The notes under the pieces are model-generated. The model was not told where the DNA came from. It saw nothing but the letters and a program-made list of their open reading frames with translations, and did no database searches. Shown one piece after another: positions 30,633-38,086 of a stretch of 42,721 nucleotides of DNA. A program made the translations under genes and the position numbers. How positions within the stretch are numbered: the stretch's first letter is position 1; each line of letters starts with the position of its first letter. The stretch covers positions 1 through 42,721 of the forward strand of contig JAHEYB010000025.1 of NCBI GenBank assembly GCA_023251805.1. The letters run 5' to 3'. This DNA comes from Bacteroidota bacterium. Lineage in GTDB: Bacteria > Bacteroidota > Bacteroidia > 2-12-FULL-35-15.

Positions 30633-31802
30633 TTAAGGTGAAACTTCTTCATTGTCACGAGTAAACCCTCTTGACAACTCATTGAGTTTTAATTTTGGGG
30701 TAAACATAAAATATATTTCTGATGAATCAGAAGCATATTTATAAAAACTTTTTGTAATGGAAGCGAAATTTCTTTTTTCAGGATAAGCAGGCACTCCAAG
30801 TTCCATCATACACCAATATTTAATAGTAATTTGATTTAAATTCATTTCCCCTTTTGAATACTGTTTTATTTCAGGAGGAAGCTTGGATTCAACACTATCT
30901 GAAATATAAATTACTCCATTACTGGTATTGCCCGAATATAAATTATGAGATAAATAGGAGTCCCAAGTATTGAAAAAATTCAATAAAGGCATAAGTACAA
31001 AAAATAAAATGACAATTTTAATCGAATGAAATTGAAAAGCATTTTTGATTTGATGAAAGGAAGTTGCTTCGGAATTATAAAATAGAATTGCCGAAAATGC
31101 CATCATCGCCATATTCCAAGGCCAAATTACCGGATTGTAGTTGTGGCCGAATGGTCCCAAAACAAAAAGAATAAACAGGTGCATGAAGAACAACATCACA
31201 ACAGCCTTCTTCTTGAATTTATTACTGAACAATGCTAATGATGTAGTGATTTCAATCATTGGAAATGCTTTTCCTAGCCAGTCGGTTTTTGAAACTGCAC
31301 TTTCACTTAGATGATTGGTGATAGGTTCCATTAACCAAGGATAGGTATCGGTAATAAAATTCGGATTTAATTTTTGTAACCCACTCCAAAAATAAATAGC
31401 GCCAATCATTAATTTAAACACAAGAAGAATGCTTTCCGAATGTAAATTGCTTTTGCCTTCAAAATCATAAAATGCAAGAATAAAAAACATCATTAAATAT
31501 TGATAAAACCAAGGTTGCCAACGGTTTTGATCCATCAATGCCAAGAGTAAAGCCAATACTAAAAATGCAACAATAAATTTTTTAGGATTTTTGAAAAATA
31601 CTATGCATTGAAGTAGAAGTAGGGTAATAGAAAATAAAATAAGATCTATAGGATGATGAAGAGAAGGAAGAAAATCAGCAATAGGACTTAATGGAAATGC
31701 TCTCTCTCCCAACCATAACTTGTAACACAAAAGCATGCTTAGGAAACACGCAATGGCTGTAATGCGTGTAATCAGTAGTATGTGTGAGCGGTTATTTTTC
31801 AT
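30633..31802 (-). CDS. Polytopic membrane protein (HTTM/DoxX-like)
   Basis: This 389-residue protein has about eight membrane helices in the first ~280 residues and a soluble C-terminal ~100 residues. The segments I-G-A-I-Y-F-W-S-G-L-Q-K-L-N and F-P-M-I-E-I-T-T-S-L-A-L-F resemble HTTM (vitamin K carboxylase-like) and DoxX-type proteins, whose function in bacteria is mostly unknown. The C-terminal region is beta-rich (I-T-I-K-Y-W-C-M-M-E-L-G-V-P-A-Y-P). It lies between the NlpC/P60 gene (5-base gap) and the DUF2235 gene (17-base gap), so the three are probably co-transcribed. Confidence 0.75.
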   Translation of the reverse strand: MKNNRSHILLITRITAIACFLSMLLCYKLWLGERAFPLSPIADFLPSLHHPIDLILFSITLLLLQCIVFFKNPKKFIVAFLVLALLLALMDQNRWQPWFYQYLMMFFILAFYDFEGKSNLHSESILLVFKLMIGAIYFWSGLQKLNPNFITDTYPWLMEPITNHLSESAVSKTDWLGKAFPMIEITTSLALFSNKFKKKAVVMLFFMHLFILFVLGPFGHNYNPVIWPWNMAMMAFSAILFYNSEATSFHQIKNAFQFHSIKIVILFFVLMPLLNFFNTWDSYLSHNLYSGNTSNGVIYISDSVESKLPPEIKQYSKGEMNLNQITIKYWCMMELGVPAYPEKRNFASITKSFYKYASDSSEIYFMFTPKLKLNELSRGFTRDNEEVSP

Positions 31803-31807
31803 TGTGA

Positions 31808-32374
31808 TTAGTTTATTCTTCCTCCTTTATAAAAATATTTTTTATAATAAGGTTCATCTATATCGTCAATCATTACTCCTTTTTTTGTAGTAGCGTGCAC
31901 AAATTTATTATTCTGAAGATACACACCTATGTGAGAAATCTTATCTCCATCAATTTTAAAAAAAACGAAGTCGCCTTCTTCTAAATTATTTTTTGAAACA
32001 GACTTGCATTGTTCAAAAATGGAGGAGGAGGAGCCGATGAGTGGCTTGTTATAAACAGCGTTATAAAGTGTAGAAGTAAAATTAGAACAATCAATTCCAC
32101 TTTTGTTTTTACCTCCATATTTATAAGGAACGCCATACCACTCATCAATAAATGAATAGAGTTTTATATTACCAATTTTATTTTCATCTACGCTTAAAAT
32201 TTGGGCATACTTCGATTGTATTTTTTTCGACTTAGTTGAAGATGAATTATCATTAGTTGATGAAATGTTTTTGTGAGAGTGGCAAAAACTAGTTGAAACT
32301 GCAATAAATAGCAAGATCATAAAGTAACAACATCGATATGTATTTTTGAAAAAGTACATTAAAGCTTTTACCAA
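31808..32374 (-). CDS. Exported NlpC/P60 peptidase
   Basis: In this 188-residue protein an N-terminal hydrophobic segment (~17-31) ends in S-T-S-F-C, a possible but non-canonical lipobox. A Ser/Thr/Lys-rich spacer and an NlpC/P60 domain (~75-188) follow. Catalytic residues are Cys96 (G-I-D-C-S-N-F), His148 (S-H-I-G-V-Y) and His160 (F-V-H-A-T). The family cuts peptide stems of peptidoglycan. It is the first gene of the run with the HTTM-like and DUF2235 genes. An ATG at residue 6 (M-Y-F-F-K-N) is an alternative start. Confidence 0.88.
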   Translation of the reverse strand: MVKALMYFFKNTYRCCYFMILLFIAVSTSFCHSHKNISSTNDNSSSTKSKKIQSKYAQILSVDENKIGNIKLYSFIDEWYGVPYKYGGKNKSGIDCSNFTSTLYNAVYNKPLIGSSSSIFEQCKSVSKNNLEEGDFVFFKIDGDKISHIGVYLQNNKFVHATTKKGVMIDDIDEPYYKKYFYKGGRIN

Positions 32375-32447
32375 ATATACTTTGGAAAAAAGCCTATTTA
32401 TGATGATTGTGTAAAGGTTATTAAATATGGAATGTTAATAAGGGGGC

Positions 32448-33941
32448 TTATTTTATTTCCAACTGAATGGGTAAGTTATAATAAACTGAAACAGGTTTGC
32501 CATTTTGTTTCCCGGGCTTCCATTTTGGCATAAGTTTGATTACGCGCAGTGCTTCTTTATCTAATTCTGGAGTACTTCCTTTGATAATCCTAGGATTTCT
32601 AATAGCACCATCCATCCCAACAATAAATTGAACATAAATTTTGGTACTTGGAAGAACAGTATTAGAATCCACTTTTTTGCTATAATCGAAATTTTGTAAT
32701 AAAAATTTATTCATTTCGGGTTGACCACCGGGGTATTCTGGTGTTTGTTCAACATAAGAATAGATTGGTTCTGCGCTTATTGAATCTGCTATTGTGGTAC
32801 TTGTATTATTATTCAGTGTAACTTCGGATTTTAATTCGTCATTTTGTTGCATAACACTTTGTGGTTCATACGCAACTTCTCCTGACACTTTAATGTTTCC
32901 TGAATCTTCGTCTTTGTTGCCACGAGCTTTTTCTTCTTTTCCAGCTATTTTTGCGGGTTCTTTCTTTTCTTTTTCTTTCGTTTCCAAACGATATTTGCCC
33001 CCTATATCTGCTTTTTTAGCCAATTCCGTTTGTTCACCATTTGCTTTGTCTTCCGCAGCTTTGGTCACAATTTTTTGATTTTTACTTTGATCGGGAGTGG
33101 GTGTCGACCAAGTATAAGTGCCCGTTCCTCCAGCTACTCCTGCAGGTTTTTCTTCTGCTTTTTTGCCATCATCCAACTTTGCATCTTTATCTCTCTCAAC
33201 AATTCCCGTTTTTGGAATAGAAACCGTTTCTAAATTATTATCTTTTCTATCATCACTTGTAGAAGCAGCATCTGATACACTAAGAGTGCCATTTGCAGCA
33301 TTTTCTGCAGGCACTTGTTTGTTCCTGTTTTCGCCATCTCCGGAAGAATTTTTATAATAACCATCTTCAGGTTTTGATTGTCCTTCTGATAAGGTGACTT
33401 CCTGATCGGCTATTGTAAGTGGAGCCGAAAATGTTACGCTTTTTGTTGAGCTAGCTGCTGTTCCTGTTCCACTTGCGGTTGTTTCATTTGTTAGCGTTTC
33501 TTTTTCTTCTTCAGTGGCAGGAGTTGGTGGTGGTGGTGGAAGTGTGGCAGGACTATCAGTTTGTTTTAATTCAGCAAGATCATTCGTTGCCGCTTTTTTC
33601 AAATTTATTTTATTGAAAAAGAAAACACCTGCCACTAATAAAGCTATTGATGCAGCTATAGAAAAGGCCATTTTATAATTAAACTTAATAACAACAGCTT
33701 CTTTCTCTATAGATTCTAAAACTCGTTTAGCAATGGCATCTTTTATTAAAGTAATTTTATTCCTGTCTGTTGTTTGATCTAATCCTTCAAGTGCATCAGA
33801 ACACATTTCACAATCGAGCAAATGTTTTTCAACGAGGTGTCTCTCTTTATGATTTAATTTGTTGTCGATATAATCGAACAACATCTTTTCAGAAAGACAA
33901 TCGGAGGGTGAATAAATGGTATGTTTTAAATCCTTGCTCAT
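32448..33941 (-). CDS. Anti-sigma factor fused to a TonB-like C-terminal domain
   Basis: This is a 497-residue protein. Residues 1-60 are an anti-sigma zinc-binding-like domain (H-L-V-E-K-H-L-L-D-C-E-M-C-S-D, His and Cys-x-x-Cys). One membrane helix lies at ~91-110. Then a long low-complexity periplasmic stretch starts with P-P-P-P-P (135-139) and is rich in Lys/Glu/Gly, with G-G-T-G-T-Y-T-W at ~271. The last ~100 residues (P-E-Y-P-G-G-Q-P-E-M, then G-A-I-R-N-P-R-I-I-K-G, then M-P-K-W-K-P-G-K) are a TonB C-terminal domain. Its start overlaps the sigma factor stop by one base. It should hold the sigma factor at the membrane, possibly reading envelope state through the TonB-like domain. Confidence 0.88.
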   Translation of the reverse strand: MSKDLKHTIYSPSDCLSEKMLFDYIDNKLNHKERHLVEKHLLDCEMCSDALEGLDQTTDRNKITLIKDAIAKRVLESIEKEAVVIKFNYKMAFSIAASIALLVAGVFFFNKINLKKAATNDLAELKQTDSPATLPPPPPTPATEEEKETLTNETTASGTGTAASSTKSVTFSAPLTIADQEVTLSEGQSKPEDGYYKNSSGDGENRNKQVPAENAANGTLSVSDAASTSDDRKDNNLETVSIPKTGIVERDKDAKLDDGKKAEEKPAGVAGGTGTYTWSTPTPDQSKNQKIVTKAAEDKANGEQTELAKKADIGGKYRLETKEKEKKEPAKIAGKEEKARGNKDEDSGNIKVSGEVAYEPQSVMQQNDELKSEVTLNNNTSTTIADSISAEPIYSYVEQTPEYPGGQPEMNKFLLQNFDYSKKVDSNTVLPSTKIYVQFIVGMDGAIRNPRIIKGSTPELDKEALRVIKLMPKWKPGKQNGKPVSVYYNLPIQLEIK

Positions 33942-34525
33942 TATTTTTTTGCACTTTTATTTTCAATGCAAATTTTTAAATTTCGTTTTCCGTTTTGAAT
34001 ATAGCTTTTAACATTGTTCATGTTATAGCTTGTTAATTCTGTTACTTCCTGGTAACTTTTTTCTTGTAAAAAAAACAATTCAAGACATAACTTTTGCTCT
34101 TCGTTTAAACCTTTTAGACACTCTTCCATAAAGGTTAATTGTACTTCTTTTGTGTTTTCGATTGTAAGATGCACTTCGCTATCTGATTCCATAAACGATA
34201 CCAAATCTTTTTGCATTTCTTTGGCGCGCTTTAATTTAGAAGCACCGGAGCGCAATTGCATTAGACAAAAGTTTTTGCAAACCATATGCAGCCAAGCTTT
34301 AAATTGTTGCACTTCATGTTTTCTTAAATCCACCAAAAGTTTTTCAAAAATTTGCATACTGGCATCTTGCGCATCATCTTCATTCTTCAAATATTTCATG
34401 CACACACCAAAAATTAAGTGAGTATAGCGTTTGTGTAATTCGCCAACAAATACATTATTATTGGTTTGCTTGTATTCAGCAACCAATTGTAAATCGTCAT
34501 ATTTATTTAATGCTGGATTACTCAT
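33941..34525 (-). CDS. ECF-type RNA polymerase sigma factor
   Basis: This 194-residue protein starts at the ATG at 34525 (M-S-N-P-A-L-N-K-Y-D-D). An in-frame ATG at 34540 overlaps a TATTTTTG element (complement of 34538-34545) and is less likely. Region 2 is seen in Y-L-K-N-E-D-D-A-Q-D-A-S-M-Q-I-F-E-K and F-K-A-W-L-H-M-V-C-K-N, and region 4 in L-N-E-E-Q-K-L-C-L-E-L-F-F, then S-Y-Q-E-V-T-E. Region 4 has the HTH for the -35 box. It directs polymerase to a specific gene set when released by the membrane anti-sigma encoded just downstream, with TAATG coupling. Confidence 0.92.
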   Translation of the reverse strand: MSNPALNKYDDLQLVAEYKQTNNNVFVGELHKRYTHLIFGVCMKYLKNEDDAQDASMQIFEKLLVDLRKHEVQQFKAWLHMVCKNFCLMQLRSGASKLKRAKEMQKDLVSFMESDSEVHLTIENTKEVQLTFMEECLKGLNEEQKLCLELFFLQEKSYQEVTELTSYNMNNVKSYIQNGKRNLKICIENKSAKK

Positions 34526-34591
34526 ATATAGTATATACAAAAATAGACAATTTATAAAGAAGATGGATTAGAAATAAAAAATACGTGTGGA

Positions 34592-34631
34592 ATTTTTAAT
34601 TCAACTGCATCCTAATTGTCGAATTAAAAAT
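34592..34631. promoter_or_regulatory. 11-bp perfect dyad in the sigma/DUF4139 intergenic region
   Basis: ATTTTTAATTC (34592-34602) and GAATTAAAAAT (34621-34631) are perfect inverted repeats separated by 18 bases, 31 bases before the ATG at 34662. It could be an operator or an mRNA leader hairpin. No ECF promoter can be called with confidence. Confidence 0.45.
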
Positions 34632-34661
34632 AAAATTGTTTTAAACTTAAAATAAAAAAAT

Positions 34662-36407
34662 ATGAAATCAAAAATTCACGAACTCATGAACTTTAAAAAT
34701 AAAGCTGTGAGTAAAACCTTAAAAACAACTATTCTTGCAACAGCATTTGTAAGTCTATTTGCAAGCAATTATTCTTTTGGAGTTACCACCTCCAGTGAAA
34801 AGAATATTAAATCAAAAATTGAAAATGTAACGGTATTTACACAAGGAGCACAAATTTATCGCACTTCATTGATAAATGTAAATGCAGGAATAAGCACATT
34901 AATTTTTGAAGGATTGGAGGCTACAATTGACCCTAAAAGTATTCAGGCCAGTGGTTTTGGCAATTTTGTGATTATGGATGTGCAACATAGCATTAAATAT
35001 CCTGAACCAAAAAATAGTGACCTTTCTCAAAATCCAAAAAATTTAAAGCAAATAAAAATGTTGCAGGACTCTTTGGTAATGATTGATTTTGATTTGATGG
35101 ATATTACAGATAGACAAGCGTCTTTAAACATCGAAAAAAATACCCTTTTAAATAACAGAATAATTAAAGGTGAAACAAAAAAAGATACCCTAAATTTAGT
35201 AAAAGATGCACTGACTTTTTTAAGAGAAAAATTAAATAATATCAATTCAGAATTATTGAAATTAAAAAAAGAAGAGTATCGCGTAAATATCAAAAAACAA
35301 CGCATGCAAGAGAATTTACTTGCTTTACAAACATACAATGTAAACATTGGTGATATAGTAAAGGATGAAACAAATTACCGCGTAATCATCACTGTTTCGG
35401 CCGATGTAGCAACGAATGGGACAATGAATATTAATTACATGTTGCAAGATGCAGGTTGGACACCTTCTTATGATTTGCGTGCAAAAGGTACCGGTGGAAA
35501 TATGCAATTGACATACAAAGCGCAAGTGTATCAAAATACAGGACTTGATTGGAATGATGTAAAATTAACGCTTTCAACAGCCAGCCCAAATCAAAGCAAT
35601 ATAAAACCAACACTTAATACATGGTGGCTGAATTATTATAATCCTTACGCATACGATTATAAAAGAAAACAATCAGAAGGCCAAAAAGATGATGGCTTGG
35701 CAAAAACTTCCGTAAGTGGTGGAGCAGGAACTTACTCTTGGTCAGCACCCGAAGAAATTGCTCAAACCACTGCCGATTATACGGTTGCAGAAGAAAACAT
35801 AACTACTGTAGAATATGAAATCAAATTGGCGTATAGCATTCCCTGTGATGGCAAAACACATTTTGTTGCAGTGCAAACAAAAGATGTTCCAGCAAATTAT
35901 ATTCATTTCGCTGCTCCCAAAATAGATAAAGATGCATTTTTGGTTGCGAAAATTACCAATTGGGATGAATTAAATTTAGCTCCAGGAAGTGCTAACATCT
36001 ATTTTGATGGCACATTTGTGGGCGAATCATATATTGATCCTACGAATTTATCTGACACATTGGATTTGACTTTGGGAAGAGATAAAAATATGGTTGTGAC
36101 TCGTGTTAAACAAAAAGATAAAACCAAAGAAAAATTAATTGGAGAAGATAAAGTTAAAACAGTTACTTATGAAATTACTGTTCGTAATACAAAATCATCG
36201 TCCTCCAATTTCAACTTACAAGACCAAATTCCGGTTTCTCAAACAAAGGACATTGTAGTCTCTTTGCTTGATTCATCAGGAGGCGAATTAGATGAAACAA
36301 GTGGAATTGTGAATTGGAAGTTTAATTTGAAGCCAAAAGAAACAAAAAAAGTAATCATTTCTTATACAGTTAAATTTCCTAAAGATAAAGCTTTAGCGGG
36401 TTTATAA
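34662..36407 (+). CDS. MuiA-like DUF4140/DUF4139 envelope protein
   Basis: In this 581-residue protein an N-terminal hydrophobic segment (~20-40) acts as a signal peptide. DUF4140 (~52-150) has I-E-N-V-T-V-F-T-Q-G-A-Q-I, then a Lys-rich coiled coil (~140-215), and DUF4139 (~230-575) shows its hallmark A-G-W-T-P-S-Y-D-L-R-A. Such proteins (mucoidy inhibitor A and relatives) are exported and poorly understood. A low-complexity loop contains S-G-G-A-G-T-Y-S-W-S-A-P (352-363), matching a motif in the anti-sigma protein encoded by the divergent operon. Sharing that intergenic region with the ECF gene suggests it belongs to the regulon. Confidence 0.88.
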   Translation: MKSKIHELMNFKNKAVSKTLKTTILATAFVSLFASNYSFGVTTSSEKNIKSKIENVTVFTQGAQIYRTSLINVNAGISTLIFEGLEATIDPKSIQASGFGNFVIMDVQHSIKYPEPKNSDLSQNPKNLKQIKMLQDSLVMIDFDLMDITDRQASLNIEKNTLLNNRIIKGETKKDTLNLVKDALTFLREKLNNINSELLKLKKEEYRVNIKKQRMQENLLALQTYNVNIGDIVKDETNYRVIITVSADVATNGTMNINYMLQDAGWTPSYDLRAKGTGGNMQLTYKAQVYQNTGLDWNDVKLTLSTASPNQSNIKPTLNTWWLNYYNPYAYDYKRKQSEGQKDDGLAKTSVSGGAGTYSWSAPEEIAQTTADYTVAEENITTVEYEIKLAYSIPCDGKTHFVAVQTKDVPANYIHFAAPKIDKDAFLVAKITNWDELNLAPGSANIYFDGTFVGESYIDPTNLSDTLDLTLGRDKNMVVTRVKQKDKTKEKLIGEDKVKTVTYEITVRNTKSSSSNFNLQDQIPVSQTKDIVVSLLDSSGGELDETSGIVNWKFNLKPKETKKVIISYTVKFPKDKALAGL

Positions 36408-36426
36408 AAGGAAGCTGGTACAAATT

Positions 36427-36473
36427 AAATGCCTTAGAATTTCTCAGTAAAATGGAAATTTTAGGGCATTTTT
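36427..36473 (+). terminator. Terminator of the DUF4139 gene
   Basis: AAATGCC (36427-36433) pairs with GGCATTT (36465-36471), and the stem continues imperfectly inward (TTAGAATTTC against GGAAATTTTA). T residues follow. It starts 20 bases after the stop. Confidence 0.65.
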
Positions 36474-36545
36474 ACTTTCTTCAATTCAGCTCGTCTAAAA
36501 TTTGGTTTAAAACTCTTAAAGGCTTCATTTTTAATGAAAAAATCG

Positions 36546-36553
36546 TATATTTG
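36546..36553 (+). promoter_or_regulatory. -7 element of the YfiR-like operon
   Basis: TATATTTG matches TAnnTTTG and lies 53 bases before the ATG at 36607. A good TTTG -33 partner at 19 bases is missing. Confidence 0.5.
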
Positions 36554-36606
36554 CACGTCTTTAAAAAAAATATGGCTTGCAATTTGTTTTGCAGCATAAT
36601 ATAACA

Positions 36607-37137
36607 ATGAAAAAATTGGTCTTTATATTCGTTTCTGTTATGCTACTGTCTTCTTGGATGGTGGTTCCGGCTGACCAATCGGAAGAGGCTAATGCTAAAA
36701 TTAAGGCCATTTACATCTATAATTTCACGAAATACATCGAATGGCCAGAAACTTACAAAGAGGGTAATTTTGTTGTAGGTGTTTTAGGAACGAGTATTCC
36801 TTTGGTGAACGAATTGAATAAAATGGCTACTTCTAAGACAGTTGGAACTCAAAAATTTGAGATAAAATCCGTTGTTTCCCCTTCCGAATGCGCAAAATGT
36901 CACATAGTTTACATACTTTCTGATAACTCTGCACAGCTTCCTGACGTATTAGGGAAAGTAAAGGGGAAAAGTGCCTTAATTGTTACGGATAAATCAGGTT
37001 TAGCAACAAAAGGTTCAGCGATTAACTTCTTTGTAGATGGGAATAAGCAAAAAATTGAATTAAATAAGTCAAATATAGAGAAATACAAGCTTAAAGTGGC
37101 GTCAACATTGGTGGAGATGTCGGTACAGGTAAAATAA
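36607..37137 (+). CDS. YfiR-like periplasmic protein (DUF4154)
   Basis: This 176-residue protein starts at the ATG at 36607, which opens a proper signal peptide (MKKLVFIFVSVMLLSSWMVV); an upstream ATG at 36577 would spoil it. The YfiR family signature A-K-I-K-A-I-Y-I-Y-N-F-T-K-Y-I-E-W-P (30-46) is clear, as are F-V-V-G-V-L-G and C-A-K-C-H-I-V-Y-I-L (Cys95, Cys98). In Pseudomonas YfiR is a redox-sensitive periplasmic inhibitor of the HAMP-GGDEF enzyme YfiN. Here the same strand carries, 27 bases on, a TPR gene and then a HAMP-PPM phosphatase, so the target is likely to be that phosphatase. This is an inference from order and domain likeness. Confidence 0.88.
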   Translation: MKKLVFIFVSVMLLSSWMVVPADQSEEANAKIKAIYIYNFTKYIEWPETYKEGNFVVGVLGTSIPLVNELNKMATSKTVGTQKFEIKSVVSPSECAKCHIVYILSDNSAQLPDVLGKVKGKSALIVTDKSGLATKGSAINFFVDGNKQKIELNKSNIEKYKLKVASTLVEMSVQVK

Positions 37138-37164
37138 AATTATTTTTTATATATTTACAAATTA

Positions 37165-38052
37165 ATGTTAAAACTTAGAAGAACACTTATTTTTGGAATA
37201 CTGCTTTTAATGGGCTTTGTTTCGAATGCACAGCAATCCAAAGTGACTGCTGCGTATACGTTCTTGCAACAAGGCAAATTGGATAGCGCAAAAGCGAATA
37301 TCGATGCTGCTGTTGTTCATCCTGAAACAATAGGAGATGGCCAGGCTTGGTACATTCGCGGATTTGTTTACAAAACCATTTACAATCAAACAGAAAAAGC
37401 AAATAAAGAATCTAAAATCAGAATTGAAGCATTGATTTCTTTCAAAAAATCGCTTTCAATTGATACTGCCCAAGAAAATGTTCAGGAAAATATTAAAAAC
37501 ATTAAGTATTTAGCAACTACGCTGTACAATGATGCTGCCGCTAGTTTAGATACAATTGATTATAAAATTGCTGTGAAAAATTTTGACATTTTTAGAGAGT
37601 ACTATTTGTTGGTTGACCCTTCAAAAGAAAATTTTAAACGAAAAGAAATTGATTTTGCAAATGCAATTGCAACCGTTTATACACGAATTTATGAAGGAGA
37701 CAGAAAAGGGAAAGTTGATTTCTTGAATTTGGCGAAAGCAGCATACAATAGAGCATTAGCATTTGATCCAAACAATATTAATGCAAACTATAACATGGGT
37801 ATTTTGTACTATAATCAAGCGGTTAATTTAATTAATCAAAGCGATTATGATTTAGATATTGTGGCTTTAAATGATGTTCAGGATAATTCTATCAACTTAT
37901 TTAAGGCATCATTACCTTTTATGGAAAAGGCTTACTCACTTGATCCAAATAGAAAAGAAACACTGTTGGGTTTATCGGGAATCTATTTTAGTTTAAATGA
38001 AAAAGAGAAATCGAATGAGTTTAAACAGAAATTAGAACAAATAGGAAAATAA
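37165..38052 (+). CDS. Exported TPR protein
   Basis: In this 295-residue protein a signal peptide ends near V-S-N-A-Q-Q. TPR-like helices follow: A-Y-T-F-L-Q-Q-G-K-L-D-S-A-K-A-N-I, then A-W-Y-I-R-G-F-V-Y-K-T-I-Y, and later A-K-A-A-Y-N-R-A-L-A-F-D-P-N-N-I-N-A-N-Y-N-M-G-I-L-Y-Y. It is an expected periplasmic scaffold. Located 27 bases after the YfiR-like gene and 34 bases before the HAMP-PPM gene, it is probably part of the same signalling complex. Confidence 0.85.
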   Translation: MLKLRRTLIFGILLLMGFVSNAQQSKVTAAYTFLQQGKLDSAKANIDAAVVHPETIGDGQAWYIRGFVYKTIYNQTEKANKESKIRIEALISFKKSLSIDTAQENVQENIKNIKYLATTLYNDAAASLDTIDYKIAVKNFDIFREYYLLVDPSKENFKRKEIDFANAIATVYTRIYEGDRKGKVDFLNLAKAAYNRALAFDPNNINANYNMGILYYNQAVNLINQSDYDLDIVALNDVQDNSINLFKASLPFMEKAYSLDPNRKETLLGLSGIYFSLNEKEKSNEFKQKLEQIGK

Positions 38053-38086
38053 AAAACGATAAATTAAAACACCCTCAATAGTTTCT

